Source: Magnetospirillum moscoviense
GTDB taxonomy: Bacteria; Pseudomonadota; Alphaproteobacteria; Rhodospirillales; Magnetospirillaceae
Direction of reading: 5' to 3'
NCBI RefSeq assembly: GCF_001650635.1
Contig: NZ_LWQU01000127.1
Coordinates: 1 to 51,338, forward strand
Length of the DNA stretch: 51,338 bases
How positions within the stretch are numbered: the stretch's first letter is position 1; the number at the start of each line of letters is the position of its first letter. Under the pieces are notes generated by a model. The model was not told the DNA's origin, ran no database searches, and saw only the letters and a program-made list of their open reading frames with translations. The position numbers and the translations under genes are program-made. Positions 7,158 through 15,602 of this stretch are shown here, piece after piece.

Positions 7158-9563
7158 TCAGCCTTCCATCACCTGTTTGACCGCGCCGGCCAGCTGCTTC
7201 AGCGAGAACGGCTTGGGCAGGAAGGTGACGCCGGAATCGGGGTCGATGCCGTTCCTGGCGACGTCTTCGGAATAGCCGGAAATCAAGATGATGCGGATGG
7301 TCGGTCGTTCCATCGCCACCAGCTTGGCCAGGGTGACGCCGTCCATGCCGGGCATCACCACGTCCGAGATCAGCACGTCGATGGCATCCTCGGCCCTGAG
7401 CACGTCCAGCGCCTGCTCGCCCGAGCGGGCTTCCAGCACCTTGTAGCCCTTGTTTTTGAGGGCGCGCCCGGCGAACATCCGTACCGCGTCCTCGTCCTCG
7501 ACCAGCAAGATGGTGCCCGATCCGGTCAGGTCGGTGGTCGAGGTGTCTGAATCGGCGGCGGCGGGGCTAGCCGGCCTTTTGGTTTCATGGGCCGGCTCGG
7601 CCTCGATGCGCGGCAGGTAGATCGAGAAGGCCGCCCCTTGGCCGATCTCGCTTTCCACCACCACGAAGCCGTCGGTCTGGCGCAAGATGCCATAGACGGT
7701 GGACAGTCCCAGCCCGGTGCCGGCACCGACTTCCTTGGTCGAGAAGAACGGCTCGAAAATGCGGCTTAGGTGTTCCTTGGGGATGCCGGTGCCGGTATCG
7801 ACCACCTCGATCCGGACGTAATCGCCGGCCGGCATGGTTTCCGGCCCGCGCTGGATGGGGGTGTCGAAGGTGGCGATGCCGGTGCGGATGGTCAGCGTGC
7901 CGCCGCCGGGCATGGCGTCGCGGGCATTGACCGCCAGATTGATGATGACCTGGTCGAACTGGCCGGGATCGACGCGGACCAGGCCCAGTTGGCGGCCGTG
8001 CACCATCTTCAGCTCGATGGTCTCGCCCAGCAGGCGGCGCAGCAGGTTGTGCAGGTCGGCCAGGGCGTCGGTGACGTTCAGCAGGCGCGGCTGCAGGGCT
8101 TGGCGGCGCGAGAAGGCCAGCAATTGGCGCACCAGCGAGGCGGCGCGGTTGGCGTTCTGCTTGATCTGCATGATGTCGGCGAAGCTGGGGTCGCCGGCCC
8201 CGTGGCGCTGCAGCAGCAGGTCGCAAAAGCCGATCATGGCGGTCAGCAGATTGTTGAAATCGTGGGCGACGCCGCCGGCCAACTGGCCCATGGCCTGCAT
8301 CTTCTGGCTTTGGGCGAACTGGACTTCCAGGTTCCTTTGGTCGGTGGCGTCGATGAAATGGACGATCAGGCCCGAGATGGCGCCGTCCTCGTGAGTCGGG
8401 CTGACGAAAAGCTGGGCGATCAGCTCGCGCTTGCCTTTCAGGCGGACCTCCAGATGGGTGCCGGTGACCGAGCCCTGCAGCACCTTGGCCAATTGCTCGG
8501 CTGCGCCGTTTCGGTGGTCCTCGGCGATGATGGCGGTGAGCGCCCGGCCGCTGATGCCGTCATGGTCGATGCCCAGCATCGATTGAAGGGCCAGGTTGCA
8601 GGTGCCGATCGAGCCATCCAGCTCGACCAGGGCAATGCCGACGGGGGCGTCGTCGAACAGCCAGCGGAAGCGGCGTTCGGCGGCGCGCAGCGCGCGCTCC
8701 CATTGATGTTCGGGCACCATGTCGCGCACCACCACCGAGCGGGTGCGGATCTCGCCGCCATCGTCGAACACCGTGTGGGCGACCATGGCCTGGAACACCT
8801 CGCCGCCGCGCCCCATCAGGCGCAGTTCGACCCGTTCCTCTTCCGGGTCGGGCACGCTGCCCAGCACATCTTCCAGGCTGTGACCGATCAGTTCCGACGG
8901 CGTGCCGCCCAGCCACTCGGCCAGGCGGTGGTTGGCCGAGCGGATGATGCCGTCGGAATCGGCCGAATAACAGCCGACCGGCAGGAAATCGACGAAATCG
9001 GCCAGCCACTCATTCTCGCGCCGAAGTGTTTCCTCGATGGCGCGTCGGGCGGTGACGTCCTCGACGAACCACACCACGGCATCGCGGCCGGCCGGGCGGA
9101 CCTCGGCCGACAGCCATTCCCGCGATCCGTCAGGGGCGGTCAGGGCGATTTCGGTCTTGCGGGCGGCACCGACGGCCGCCGCGGCTTCCAGCCGTTCCAG
9201 TTCGGTCAGGGCGCGGTCGTCGCTGGCGGCGCGGTCCAGCAATGGCGCCAGCGGGCGCTGGGCCGGCCCCAGCAGGCGCCGCGCCGCTTTGTTGCGGTGA
9301 ATTTCCTCGCCGTCGCGGTGGACCAGCACGCAGGCGCGGGTTTCCGATTCCAGGGCGCCGGCCAGATGATCGACATGACCGGCAGCTGCCCGGGCCTGAT
9401 CCCAGCGCCGGGCCAGCACCCAGGCCGAGGCGCAGGCCACCAAGGCCGCCGAGGTGGCGGCCACGGTCAGCAGGCCGCCCTCGGCGGCGACCAGGCCGGC
9501 CGCGCCCAGCGTCGAAGCCGCCAGGACCCACGGTAGCCCGCCGGTGGTGCGATCAGTGTGCAA
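7158..9563 (-). CDS. cckA: cell-cycle hybrid histidine kinase CckA
   Basis: 801 residues. Two N-terminal hydrophobic segments (about residues 10-50), three PAS-like segments (about 60-170, 180-285, 290-405), HisKA with H-box AGGVAHDFNNLLTAMIGF near residue 430, HATPase with N-box NLAVNARDAMP, and G-boxes GTGIP and GAGTGLGLS. A C-terminal receiver follows (VEDEDAVR; phospho-Asp in LISDVVMPGMDG; Lys in LPKPF). AHDFNNLLTA plus this architecture is the signature of CckA, which phosphorylates CtrA through ChpT. The start is a TTG that overlaps the end of flhB by 11 bases, so translation is probably coupled to the flagellar operon. No other start restores the N-terminal membrane segment. Confidence 0.88.
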   Translation of the reverse strand: MHTDRTTGGLPWVLAASTLGAAGLVAAEGGLLTVAATSAALVACASAWVLARRWDQARAAAGHVDHLAGALESETRACVLVHRDGEEIHRNKAARRLLGPAQRPLAPLLDRAASDDRALTELERLEAAAAVGAARKTEIALTAPDGSREWLSAEVRPAGRDAVVWFVEDVTARRAIEETLRRENEWLADFVDFLPVGCYSADSDGIIRSANHRLAEWLGGTPSELIGHSLEDVLGSVPDPEEERVELRLMGRGGEVFQAMVAHTVFDDGGEIRTRSVVVRDMVPEHQWERALRAAERRFRWLFDDAPVGIALVELDGSIGTCNLALQSMLGIDHDGISGRALTAIIAEDHRNGAAEQLAKVLQGSVTGTHLEVRLKGKRELIAQLFVSPTHEDGAISGLIVHFIDATDQRNLEVQFAQSQKMQAMGQLAGGVAHDFNNLLTAMIGFCDLLLQRHGAGDPSFADIMQIKQNANRAASLVRQLLAFSRRQALQPRLLNVTDALADLHNLLRRLLGETIELKMVHGRQLGLVRVDPGQFDQVIINLAVNARDAMPGGGTLTIRTGIATFDTPIQRGPETMPAGDYVRIEVVDTGTGIPKEHLSRIFEPFFSTKEVGAGTGLGLSTVYGILRQTDGFVVVESEIGQGAAFSIYLPRIEAEPAHETKRPASPAAADSDTSTTDLTGSGTILLVEDEDAVRMFAGRALKNKGYKVLEARSGEQALDVLRAEDAIDVLISDVVMPGMDGVTLAKLVAMERPTIRIILISGYSEDVARNGIDPDSGVTFLPKPFSLKQLAGAVKQVMEG

Positions 9564-10614
9564 TGTTGCCCTTCAGACGCATGACGTAGCCGATGACTTC
9601 GGCGACCGCCTTATAATGCTCGGGTGGGACTTCCTGGTCCAGTTCGACCGTGGCGTAAAGCGCACGCGCCAGGGGCGGGTTCTCGACGATGGGGACGTCG
9701 TGCTCGGTGCCCAGGTCGCGGATGCGCTTGGCCACCAGGTCGGCACCCTTGGCCACCAGCACCGGCGCGTTCATCGCCTCGGCATCGTATTTCAGCGCCA
9801 CGGCATAGTGGGTCGGGTTGGTGACGATGACGTCGGACATCGGCACCGCCGCCATCATGCGCTTTCTGGCGCGCTGCATGCGCAAGGACCGCAGGCGAGC
9901 CTTGATCTGCGGGTCGCCTTCCTGGTTCTTGTGTTCGTCCTTCACCTCCTGCTTGGACATCTTCATCTTTTCCATCCAGCGCCAGTACTGGAACAGATAG
10001 TCGGCCAGGGCCAGCGCGGCCATCATCAGGACGGTGACGAAGATCATCCAATAGACCTTGTCATGGATGTATTCCATGAGCGCCATCAGGTCGAGGTCGG
10101 CCAGGTTCTCGAACTCCTTGACGCTTTTCCAGATCATCCAGCCCAGCACGATGCCCAGCACGATCAGCTTGAACAGCTGCTTGACGAACTCGACCAACTG
10201 GTTGGCGGCGAACAGCCGCTTGACCCCTTCCATCGGGCTGAGCTTGCTGAACTTGGGGATCATGTTCTTGCCGATCCACATGAAGCCCTTGGTCTGGGCC
10301 ACCTGGACGGCGATCCCCAAAACCACCACCACGGCCATCGGCACCAAAAGGACCTTGCCCATCGCCAGGCCCAGCGTGACCATCAGGGTGGGGATGGCGG
10401 TACGGTCCAGCGCGATGTCTTGCGGGCGTTCCAGGAACGGGATCAGCGAGGCCTTGAGGTCCGAGGCCATGCCCGGCGCCAGATAGCCGATGATGATCAG
10501 CGCCGCGACCAGCGAGGCCAAGCTCTTGGCCTCGGTGGTTTGCGCGATATTGCCCTCTTCGCGGGCGTCGGATAGGCGTTTGCCTGTTGGTTCTTCTGTC
10601 TTGTCGTCGGACAT
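9553..10614 (-). CDS. flhB: flagellar type III export switch protein FlhB
   Basis: 353 residues, full length. Four membrane segments in the first 210 residues, a charged linker, then the cytoplasmic autocleavage motif NPTHYAVAL and the FlhB_C domain. It controls the switch from rod/hook to filament export. Lies 3 bases downstream of fliR and overlaps cckA at its 3-prime end. Confidence 0.97.
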   Translation of the reverse strand: MSDDKTEEPTGKRLSDAREEGNIAQTTEAKSLASLVAALIIIGYLAPGMASDLKASLIPFLERPQDIALDRTAIPTLMVTLGLAMGKVLLVPMAVVVVLGIAVQVAQTKGFMWIGKNMIPKFSKLSPMEGVKRLFAANQLVEFVKQLFKLIVLGIVLGWMIWKSVKEFENLADLDLMALMEYIHDKVYWMIFVTVLMMAALALADYLFQYWRWMEKMKMSKQEVKDEHKNQEGDPQIKARLRSLRMQRARKRMMAAVPMSDVIVTNPTHYAVALKYDAEAMNAPVLVAKGADLVAKRIRDLGTEHDVPIVENPPLARALYATVELDQEVPPEHYKAVAEVIGYVMRLKGNIAH

Positions 10615-10617
10615 CGC

Positions 10618-11382
10618 TCAAGTCCCGCCGATGAAGGGCAGAAGGCCGGCCTCGAACCAGCGCAGGAACAGGAAGATCATCAACGGGATGGCCACCATCA
10701 GCATCCACAGCCCGCCCAGCAACTGCAGCGGCAGGGCGACGAAGAACACCTGGATCTGCGGCGACAGGCGGCTCATCAGACCCAGCGCCACATAGAAAAA
10801 CAGGCCGAAGGCCAGGATCGGCGCCGACAGCTTGACGGCAAAGCCGAAACTTTCAGACATCAGGTGCGACAGCGTCTCGGTGAAATCGCCCAGCGGCATC
10901 GCCTGGCCTGGCTGAAAGGTACCGTAGGAATCGAACATCGCCTGGATCATCAGGTGATGCAGGTCGGTGGCGAAGATCGCCACCAGCGCCATGTTGGTCA
11001 ACAGCGCGGTCAGGGTCGCACTTTGCTGTTCGGCGACGAAATCGAAGGAAAAGGCGTTGGTCAGTCCGATCTGGGTGCCGATGAAGGTACCGGCCACGTG
11101 CAGCGCGCTCATCAGCACCTGGGTCACGGTGCCGATATAGATGCCGATCAGCGCTTCCGAGCCGATCATCAGCAGCAACGCTCCCAGGTCACGCGGCCTG
11201 GGCGGGTACATGCCTCCGGCCAAGGGCAGCAGCAGCAGGGTCATGGCCAGGGCCAGCAGGATCTTGACCCGCGCCGGGATCATCTTCCCCGAGAAACCCG
11301 GCAGCATCATCATCGCCGCGCCGAGGCGCGAGAAGATCATGAAGAAACGGTAGATGTCGAACGTCAGGATGTCGTTGAGCAC
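10618..11382 (-). CDS. fliR: flagellar export protein FliR
   Basis: 254 residues with six to seven hydrophobic segments and the family start MLNDILTFDIYRFFMIFSRL. Membrane component of the flagellar export gate with FliP and FliQ. Between fliQ (15 bases) and flhB (3 bases) in one operon. Confidence 0.95.
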   Translation of the reverse strand: MLNDILTFDIYRFFMIFSRLGAAMMMLPGFSGKMIPARVKILLALAMTLLLLPLAGGMYPPRPRDLGALLLMIGSEALIGIYIGTVTQVLMSALHVAGTFIGTQIGLTNAFSFDFVAEQQSATLTALLTNMALVAIFATDLHHLMIQAMFDSYGTFQPGQAMPLGDFTETLSHLMSESFGFAVKLSAPILAFGLFFYVALGLMSRLSPQIQVFFVALPLQLLGGLWMLMVAIPLMIFLFLRWFEAGLLPFIGGT

Positions 11383-11397
11383 CCGGCCCCTCTTCGT

Positions 11398-11667
11398 TCA
11401 ATTGCCGCCGGCAATGACGCGGTCGAGGATGGTCTTCCAGAATTCGTTCATGGTGTTGAGCATGAAGGGGAAGAACAAGATCAGCGACCCGAACACCAGC
11501 AGGACCTTTGGCACGAAGGTCAGGGTCATTTCCTGGATCTGGGTGATGGTCTGGATGATCGAGATGGCCAAGCCGATTACCAGCCCAGTCAGCAAAGGCG
11601 GCGCGGCCACGATCACCAGGGTCATGATGGTTTCTCGGGCGACGTCGATCAGGTCGGCTTCGGTCAT
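11398..11667 (-). CDS. fliQ: flagellar export protein FliQ
   Basis: 89 residues, exactly the family length, with two hydrophobic segments and the typical ARETIMTLVIVAAPPLL and ATQIQEMTLTFVPK-like region (here ITQIQEMTLTFVPK). Start MTEADLID chosen; the frame extends 14 codons further but this would overlap fliE. Confidence 0.96.
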   Translation of the reverse strand: MTEADLIDVARETIMTLVIVAAPPLLTGLVIGLAISIIQTITQIQEMTLTFVPKVLLVFGSLILFFPFMLNTMNEFWKTILDRVIAGGN

Positions 11668-11683
11668 GGATGGCGACCGGCGA

Positions 11684-12001
11684 TCAGATCGGCATGCGCA
11701 TGATTTCATTATAGGCGTTGATCACCTTGTCGCGCACCGTGACGACGGTGTCCAAGGTCATCTGGGCGTTGGCGACGGCGGCCACCACCTCGCGGATGTC
11801 GGCCTTGCCGGCGATGGCCGCAGCCGAGGCCTGCTCGCCTTCCTTCAAGGCGCCGACCGCGACCTTGGCGGCATCCTTCAGCACGCTGGAGAAATCGCTG
11901 CCGGGCATCGGCGCCGGAGCATCGCGGGCTTCCATCCCTCCGTCGCCCAAGGGCTTGGAGAAGGCGGCGTAGGCATTCAAAGCGTCGGAAATGCGGGTCA
12001 T
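11684..12001 (-). CDS. fliE: flagellar hook-basal body protein FliE
   Basis: 105 residues. The C-terminal half (ADIREVVAAVANAQMTLDTVVTVRDKVINAYNEIMRMPI) has the helical pattern and end (EIMRMPI) characteristic of FliE, which joins the MS ring to the rod. Between flgC and fliQ in the operon. Confidence 0.94.
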   Translation of the reverse strand: MTRISDALNAYAAFSKPLGDGGMEARDAPAPMPGSDFSSVLKDAAKVAVGALKEGEQASAAAIAGKADIREVVAAVANAQMTLDTVVTVRDKVINAYNEIMRMPI

Positions 12002-12020
12002 GGTCTAGATTCCCTGGTGG

Positions 12021-12434
12021 CTACTGGCGCAGCAGTTCGACGGTGCGCGACAGCATCTGGCGCGACGAGTTGATGACGGCCATGTTGGCTTCGTACGAGC
12101 GCTGGGCCTCGCGCATGTCCATCATCTCGATCAGCGGATTGACGTTGGGGGCCAGCACATAGCCGTCGCGGTCGGCGGCCGGGTGCTTGGGGTCGAAACG
12201 GCGCAGGAACTCGGCCGAGTCGGGGCGGACCTTGGCGACCTTGACCCCGGTGACGCCATTGGCCCGGTCCAGTTCGCTCTTGAACGACACCACCTTGCGG
12301 CGATAGGGGCTGCCATCGGGGGTCTGGGCCAGGGAATCGGCGTTGGCCAGGTTCTCCGAGATCACCCGCAGCCGTTCGGCCTGGGCCTTCATGCCCGAGG
12401 TGGCGATGCGCGTGGCTTTTTGCAGTTCGTCCAT
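12021..12434 (-). CDS. flgC: flagellar proximal rod protein FlgC
   Basis: 137 residues. The N-terminal rod motif SGMKAQAERLRVISENLANADS and C-terminal MMDMREAQRSYEANMAVINS are typical of FlgC. Start ATG (MDELQKA) is 17 bases after flgB; the longer frame is antisense-like and rejected. Confidence 0.96.
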   Translation of the reverse strand: MDELQKATRIATSGMKAQAERLRVISENLANADSLAQTPDGSPYRRKVVSFKSELDRANGVTGVKVAKVRPDSAEFLRRFDPKHPAADRDGYVLAPNVNPLIEMMDMREAQRSYEANMAVINSSRQMLSRTVELLRQ

Positions 12435-12451
12435 GGTTCGCGGGCTCCGGC

Positions 12452-12850
12452 TTACTGACCCTTGGACAGGGCGGTGCGCAGCAACTTGAATTGCTTCTCG
12501 AACAGGCCGGCGGCCACTTCGTAGGAAGACTTGGCCTGGCCCATCTTGGCCATCTGTTCTTCCAGGACCACGGCGTTGCCGTCGGCCGAGGATTCGAACA
12601 CCTTCTTGGCCGAGACCACCTTGGTCGGGTCCTGCATCGGCGGTGCGATATGGCGGGCGTCCGTGGCCTTGATGCCCACTGACGGCACGCTTTGGCCCAG
12701 GACGTCCTTGAAGTTCCATTCCTTCAGGTCGCGCGGCACGTATTTGGGGGTGTTGGCGTTGGCGATGTTCTCGGCCAGCACTTCCTGGCGCTTGGCGATC
12801 CAGTCCATGCGGCCTTTGGTCAGCGAAACCAGGGTCAGTTTATCGAACAT
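12452..12850 (-). CDS. flgB: flagellar proximal rod protein FlgB
   Basis: 132 residues. RQEVLAENIANANTPKYVPRD is the FlgB/FlgC rod motif, and the C-terminal helix (SSYEVAAGLFEKQFKLLRTAL) fits FlgB. First gene of the minus-strand operon flgB-flgC-fliE-fliQ-fliR-flhB-cckA. Its promoter must lie in the 195-base gap shared with the divergent flagellar operon. Confidence 0.96.
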   Translation of the reverse strand: MFDKLTLVSLTKGRMDWIAKRQEVLAENIANANTPKYVPRDLKEWNFKDVLGQSVPSVGIKATDARHIAPPMQDPTKVVSAKKVFESSADGNAVVLEEQMAKMGQAKSSYEVAAGLFEKQFKLLRTALSKGQ

Positions 12851-12958
12851 CGACGGCCATTCCCAACGAGAACCCGCGCGGGCGGGCGGTCTAAAACCAT
12901 TGGCTATTGTCGGACCAACCCCTTTAACAAAGGGTGAATCCGATTCGCGATCAAGCAC

Positions 12959-12973
12959 TTAACCGTTCTTTAA
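12959..12973. promoter_or_regulatory. putative CtrA-binding box
   Basis: TTAA (12959-12962), exactly seven bases, TTAA (12970-12973): an exact match to the CtrA full site TTAA-N7-TTAA. The site is symmetric and lies in the divergent gap, 109 bases from the flgB start and 73 bases from the FlhX-like start, so it could serve either operon. CtrA control of flagellar genes is established in alphaproteobacteria. Confidence 0.6.
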
Positions 12974-13045
12974 GCGCGCGCGGACAGACTCGGACGACAA
13001 GATACGCCCTGGTGGCGCGACAGCTCAATCGGGAACGAAGACAGC

Positions 13046-13399
13046 ATGGGACAGGGGCACGACCTCTGGGACGAACGGGCCGAGGCCGAGGCTTCCCTGC
13101 CGGTGGGACCGGCGGGCGGGCGGACCGTTGCCGTGGCGCTTTCCTACGATCCCGCCGAATCCGACGCGCCCAAGGTGGTGGCGTCGGGCAAGGGCGCCAT
13201 CGCCGAACAGATTCTGCAACTGGCCTTCGCCCACGGGGTCAAGGTCCGCACCGATCCCGACCTGGCCCAGGTGCTGGCGGCGGTGGAAATCGACACGGTG
13301 ATCCCGCTGGAAGCCTTTGCCGCCGTGGCCGAGATTTTAGCCTATGTCTATCGGGCCAACGGCCAAGTGTCGCCCATCTCCAACGGAGAGACCGCATGA
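13046..13399 (+). CDS. FlhB C-terminal-domain-like protein (FlhX type)
   Basis: 117 residues aligning by eye with the FlhB_C domain encoded at 9553-10614: AVALSYDPAESDAPKVVASG against AVALKYDAEAMNAPVLVAKG, then a matching DPDLAQVL...IPLEAFAAVAEILAYV region. It lacks the membrane part and the NPTH autocleavage motif. Such orphan FlhB_C proteins (FlhX/YlqH type) can act in flagellar export. First gene of a plus-strand operon with a small protein, fliO and fliP. Confidence 0.82.
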   Translation: MGQGHDLWDERAEAEASLPVGPAGGRTVAVALSYDPAESDAPKVVASGKGAIAEQILQLAFAHGVKVRTDPDLAQVLAAVEIDTVIPLEAFAAVAEILAYVYRANGQVSPISNGETA

Positions 13400-13659
13400 C
13401 CGACGTGCGCGAGGAACTGGAAAAGGCGGTGTCGCTGGTGACGGCGGCCAGGCGCCTGCTGGTCGGCGGCACCATGGTCGACCTGGCGGCGCTCGAGGGG
13501 AAGGTTCAGGGAATCTGTGCCGGCATCGCCGAGATGGCGCGTGAGGACGGCCGCACCTTGTTGCCGCTGGTCGAGAAGCTGCTGTCCGACCTTGACCGCC
13601 TGGCCGAGGCGATTGGCGAGCGGATGGACCCGCCGCCGGCCGACCTGGGAGCTGGCTGA
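13396..13659 (+). CDS. small hypothetical protein of the flagellar operon
   Basis: 87 residues, predicted mostly alpha-helical (MTDVREELEKAVSLVTAARRL ... LVEKLLSDLDRLAEAIGERM), no membrane segment. ATGA overlap with the FlhX-like gene upstream, and the stop touches the fliO start, so it is translationally coupled on both sides. The helical amphipathic pattern would fit an export chaperone, but I do not recognise a family. Confidence 0.72.
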   Translation: MTDVREELEKAVSLVTAARRLLVGGTMVDLAALEGKVQGICAGIAEMAREDGRTLLPLVEKLLSDLDRLAEAIGERMDPPPADLGAG

Positions 13660-13950
13660 ATGGAGCTCGACGCCGCGTCCTATTTGCGCTTCGTCGCCGC
13701 GCTGGCTTTCGTCGTCGGGCTGATGCTGGCGTTGCTGTGGGCATTGCGCCGGTTCGGTCCGGCCGGCATGGTGGTGCGCGCCGGCGCCAAGCGGCGCCTG
13801 GGGGTGGTCGAGACCGCGGCTTTGGACGGCCGGCGCCGGCTGGTCCTGATTCGTCGCGACGACACCGAACATTTGCTGCTGGTGGGCGGCGGCAACGATA
13901 TGCTGATCGAAAGCCGGGTCGCGCCCGCGGCCCAGGAGGACAAGGCATGA
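13660..13950 (+). CDS. fliO: flagellar biosynthesis protein FliO
   Basis: 96 residues. One membrane segment (FVAALAFVVGLMLALLWALR, about residues 11-30) then a basic cytoplasmic domain with RRLGVVETAALDGRRRLVLIRRDDTEHLLLVGG, the FliO signature. Assists assembly of the FliP ring; directly upstream of fliP with an ATGA overlap. Confidence 0.92.
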   Translation: MELDAASYLRFVAALAFVVGLMLALLWALRRFGPAGMVVRAGAKRRLGVVETAALDGRRRLVLIRRDDTEHLLLVGGGNDMLIESRVAPAAQEDKA

Positions 13951-14723
13951 GGATGGCTCGCCGAGCCCTGATTTTCACCGTGGCGACCATTGGCGCCGTG
14001 GGTCTGGGGGGCACCTTCGCCGATCCGGCGCTGGCCCAGCAATTCTCCCTGGACCTGGGTGCCGGCGGCGGCGGCAACAACCCCAACAGCACGACGCTGC
14101 GGGTCCTGCAATTGCTGGCCCTGACCACCGTTTTGTCGGTGGCGCCGTCGATTCTGATGATGGTGACCTCGTTCACCCGCATCGTCATCGTCCTGGGCTT
14201 CCTGCGTCAGGCGTTGGGCACCATGCAAAGCCCGCCCAACATGGTGATGATGAGCCTGGCCATGTTCCTGACCATGTTCGTGATGGCGCCCACTTTCGAG
14301 CAAGCGTGGAACCAGGGGGTGCAGCCCTATATCGACGGCCAGCTGGACGAGGTCGAGGCGTTCGACCGTACCGCCAAGCCGTTTCATACGTTCATGACCC
14401 GCTTGGCCCGCGAACAGGACGTGCAATTGTTCATGAACCTGTCGCGGACCCAGCAGGTGACCAAGCCCGAGGACGTGCCGTTGAAGGTGCTGGTCCCGGC
14501 CTTCATGATCAGCGAATTGCGCCGGGCCTTTGAAATCGGCTTCCTGATCTTCCTGCCGTTCATCGTCATCGACATGGTGGTCGCCTCGGTGCTGATGAGC
14601 ATGGGCATGATGATGATTCCGCCGGCGATGATCGCGCTGCCGTTCAAGCTGATCTTCTTCGTGCTGGTGGACGGCTGGTTCATGGTGGTCGGCTCGCTGG
14701 TGCAAAGCTTCGGCGCGGGCTGA
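13947..14723 (+). CDS. fliP: flagellar export protein FliP
   Basis: 258 residues. Cleavable signal peptide (cleavage after ALA near residue 29), then four membrane segments with the family motifs PSILMMVTSFTRIVIVLGFL and FLIFLPFIVIDMVVASVLMS. Export gate component; last gene of this operon. Confidence 0.96.
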   Translation: MRMARRALIFTVATIGAVGLGGTFADPALAQQFSLDLGAGGGGNNPNSTTLRVLQLLALTTVLSVAPSILMMVTSFTRIVIVLGFLRQALGTMQSPPNMVMMSLAMFLTMFVMAPTFEQAWNQGVQPYIDGQLDEVEAFDRTAKPFHTFMTRLAREQDVQLFMNLSRTQQVTKPEDVPLKVLVPAFMISELRRAFEIGFLIFLPFIVIDMVVASVLMSMGMMMIPPAMIALPFKLIFFVLVDGWFMVVGSLVQSFGAG

Positions 14724-14786
14724 TCCCGCCATTTGCGGCGGGTCTGGCATGCATTGAGTACAAGGGGTTCGAACGCCAAAGGGTGG

Positions 14787-14824
14787 TATAATGCCCCCAA
14801 AGGCCGAACGGTCTTCGGCCTTTG
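14787..14824 (+). promoter_or_regulatory. TATAAT box and 11-bp hairpin upstream of the small heat-shock gene
   Basis: A perfect TATAAT at 14787-14792 has no convincing -35 at standard spacing. It is followed at once by a perfect 11-bp hairpin (14798-14808 with 14814-14824, 5-base loop) without a T-tract. The hairpin would lie at the start of the heat-shock transcript, about 13 bases before the ribosome site, or act as a weak end for the fliP transcript. Confidence 0.4.
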
Positions 14825-14848
14825 CCCATCGAAGTGAGGAGGGGGGCC

Positions 14849-15394
14849 ATGACCAGCAGGGTCATCCGGCGTCCACCCAGGTCCGACAGTTCGGTCGAGG
14901 CCCCGCCCCGCCAACCGCTTCAAGGCTGGCACGGCGAGGTCGATCGCTTGTTCGAAGGGTTCTTTCCGGCCGCCTTCGGCGGCTCGTCTCAGACCGCTTT
15001 CGGCCGTGCCCTGCACGAGCTCGATTCCTGGCTGTGCCGGCCGGCCCAGGGCTTCGACGAGCCGGTTCCCAGCGTTGACATCAGGGAACTGGCCGATTGC
15101 TACCAGATCACCACGGAACTGCCGGGGCTGGAGGCCCAGGATGTCGATGTCACCGTCAAGGACGGTGTCTTGATGATCCATGGTGAAAAGACGGTCGAGC
15201 GTTCCGAGGATGCGGAATCTGTCCAGATTTCCGAGCGCGGCTTCGGCACGTTCGAGCGCTCGTTCCGCCTGCCCGAGGATGCCGACGCCAAAGGGATCGG
15301 CGCCGAATTCGCCAAGGGTATTCTGATAGTCACCGTTCCCAAGCAAGAAAAAGCCGCTGGCCGCGATCGCAAGATCGCGGTCAAGCCGCACTGA
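14849..15394 (+). CDS. small heat-shock protein (Hsp20 family)
   Basis: 181 residues. A variable N-terminal region of about 70 residues, then an alpha-crystallin domain (about 72-170) with VPSVDIRELADCYQITTELPGL, DVTVKDGVLMIHGEK, RSFRLPEDAD and the GILIVTVPK end. ATP-independent holdase chaperone. Start ATG chosen because a long purine-rich ribosome site (GAGGAGGGGGG) lies directly upstream; an earlier ATG would sit inside it. Confidence 0.92.
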   Translation: MTSRVIRRPPRSDSSVEAPPRQPLQGWHGEVDRLFEGFFPAAFGGSSQTAFGRALHELDSWLCRPAQGFDEPVPSVDIRELADCYQITTELPGLEAQDVDVTVKDGVLMIHGEKTVERSEDAESVQISERGFGTFERSFRLPEDADAKGIGAEFAKGILIVTVPKQEKAAGRDRKIAVKPH

Positions 15395-15448
15395 GTTCCC
15401 TCTTGCCAGGCGGCATTCGCCCCCCCAACAGCAGGCCGCTTGGCAAGG

Positions 15449-15488
15449 CCCCCTCCCGCCCCGGCAATAGTCGGGCGGGAGGGGTTCT
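15449..15488 (+). terminator. intrinsic terminator of the small heat-shock gene
   Basis: GC-rich stem cccctcccgccc / gggcgggagggg with one bulge and a CAATAGT loop, followed by TTCTTGTCTT. Confidence 0.7.
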
Positions 15489-15602
15489 TGTCTTCGGGTG
15501 TGGGATCGAATCGGTGTTGAATTTCAAATTCGCCCGGCCCATGCTGGCATGGACGCGATGGCGTCCGGTGCCGTCGAGAATACCAAGAAGAAGGGGGGAC
15601 AG

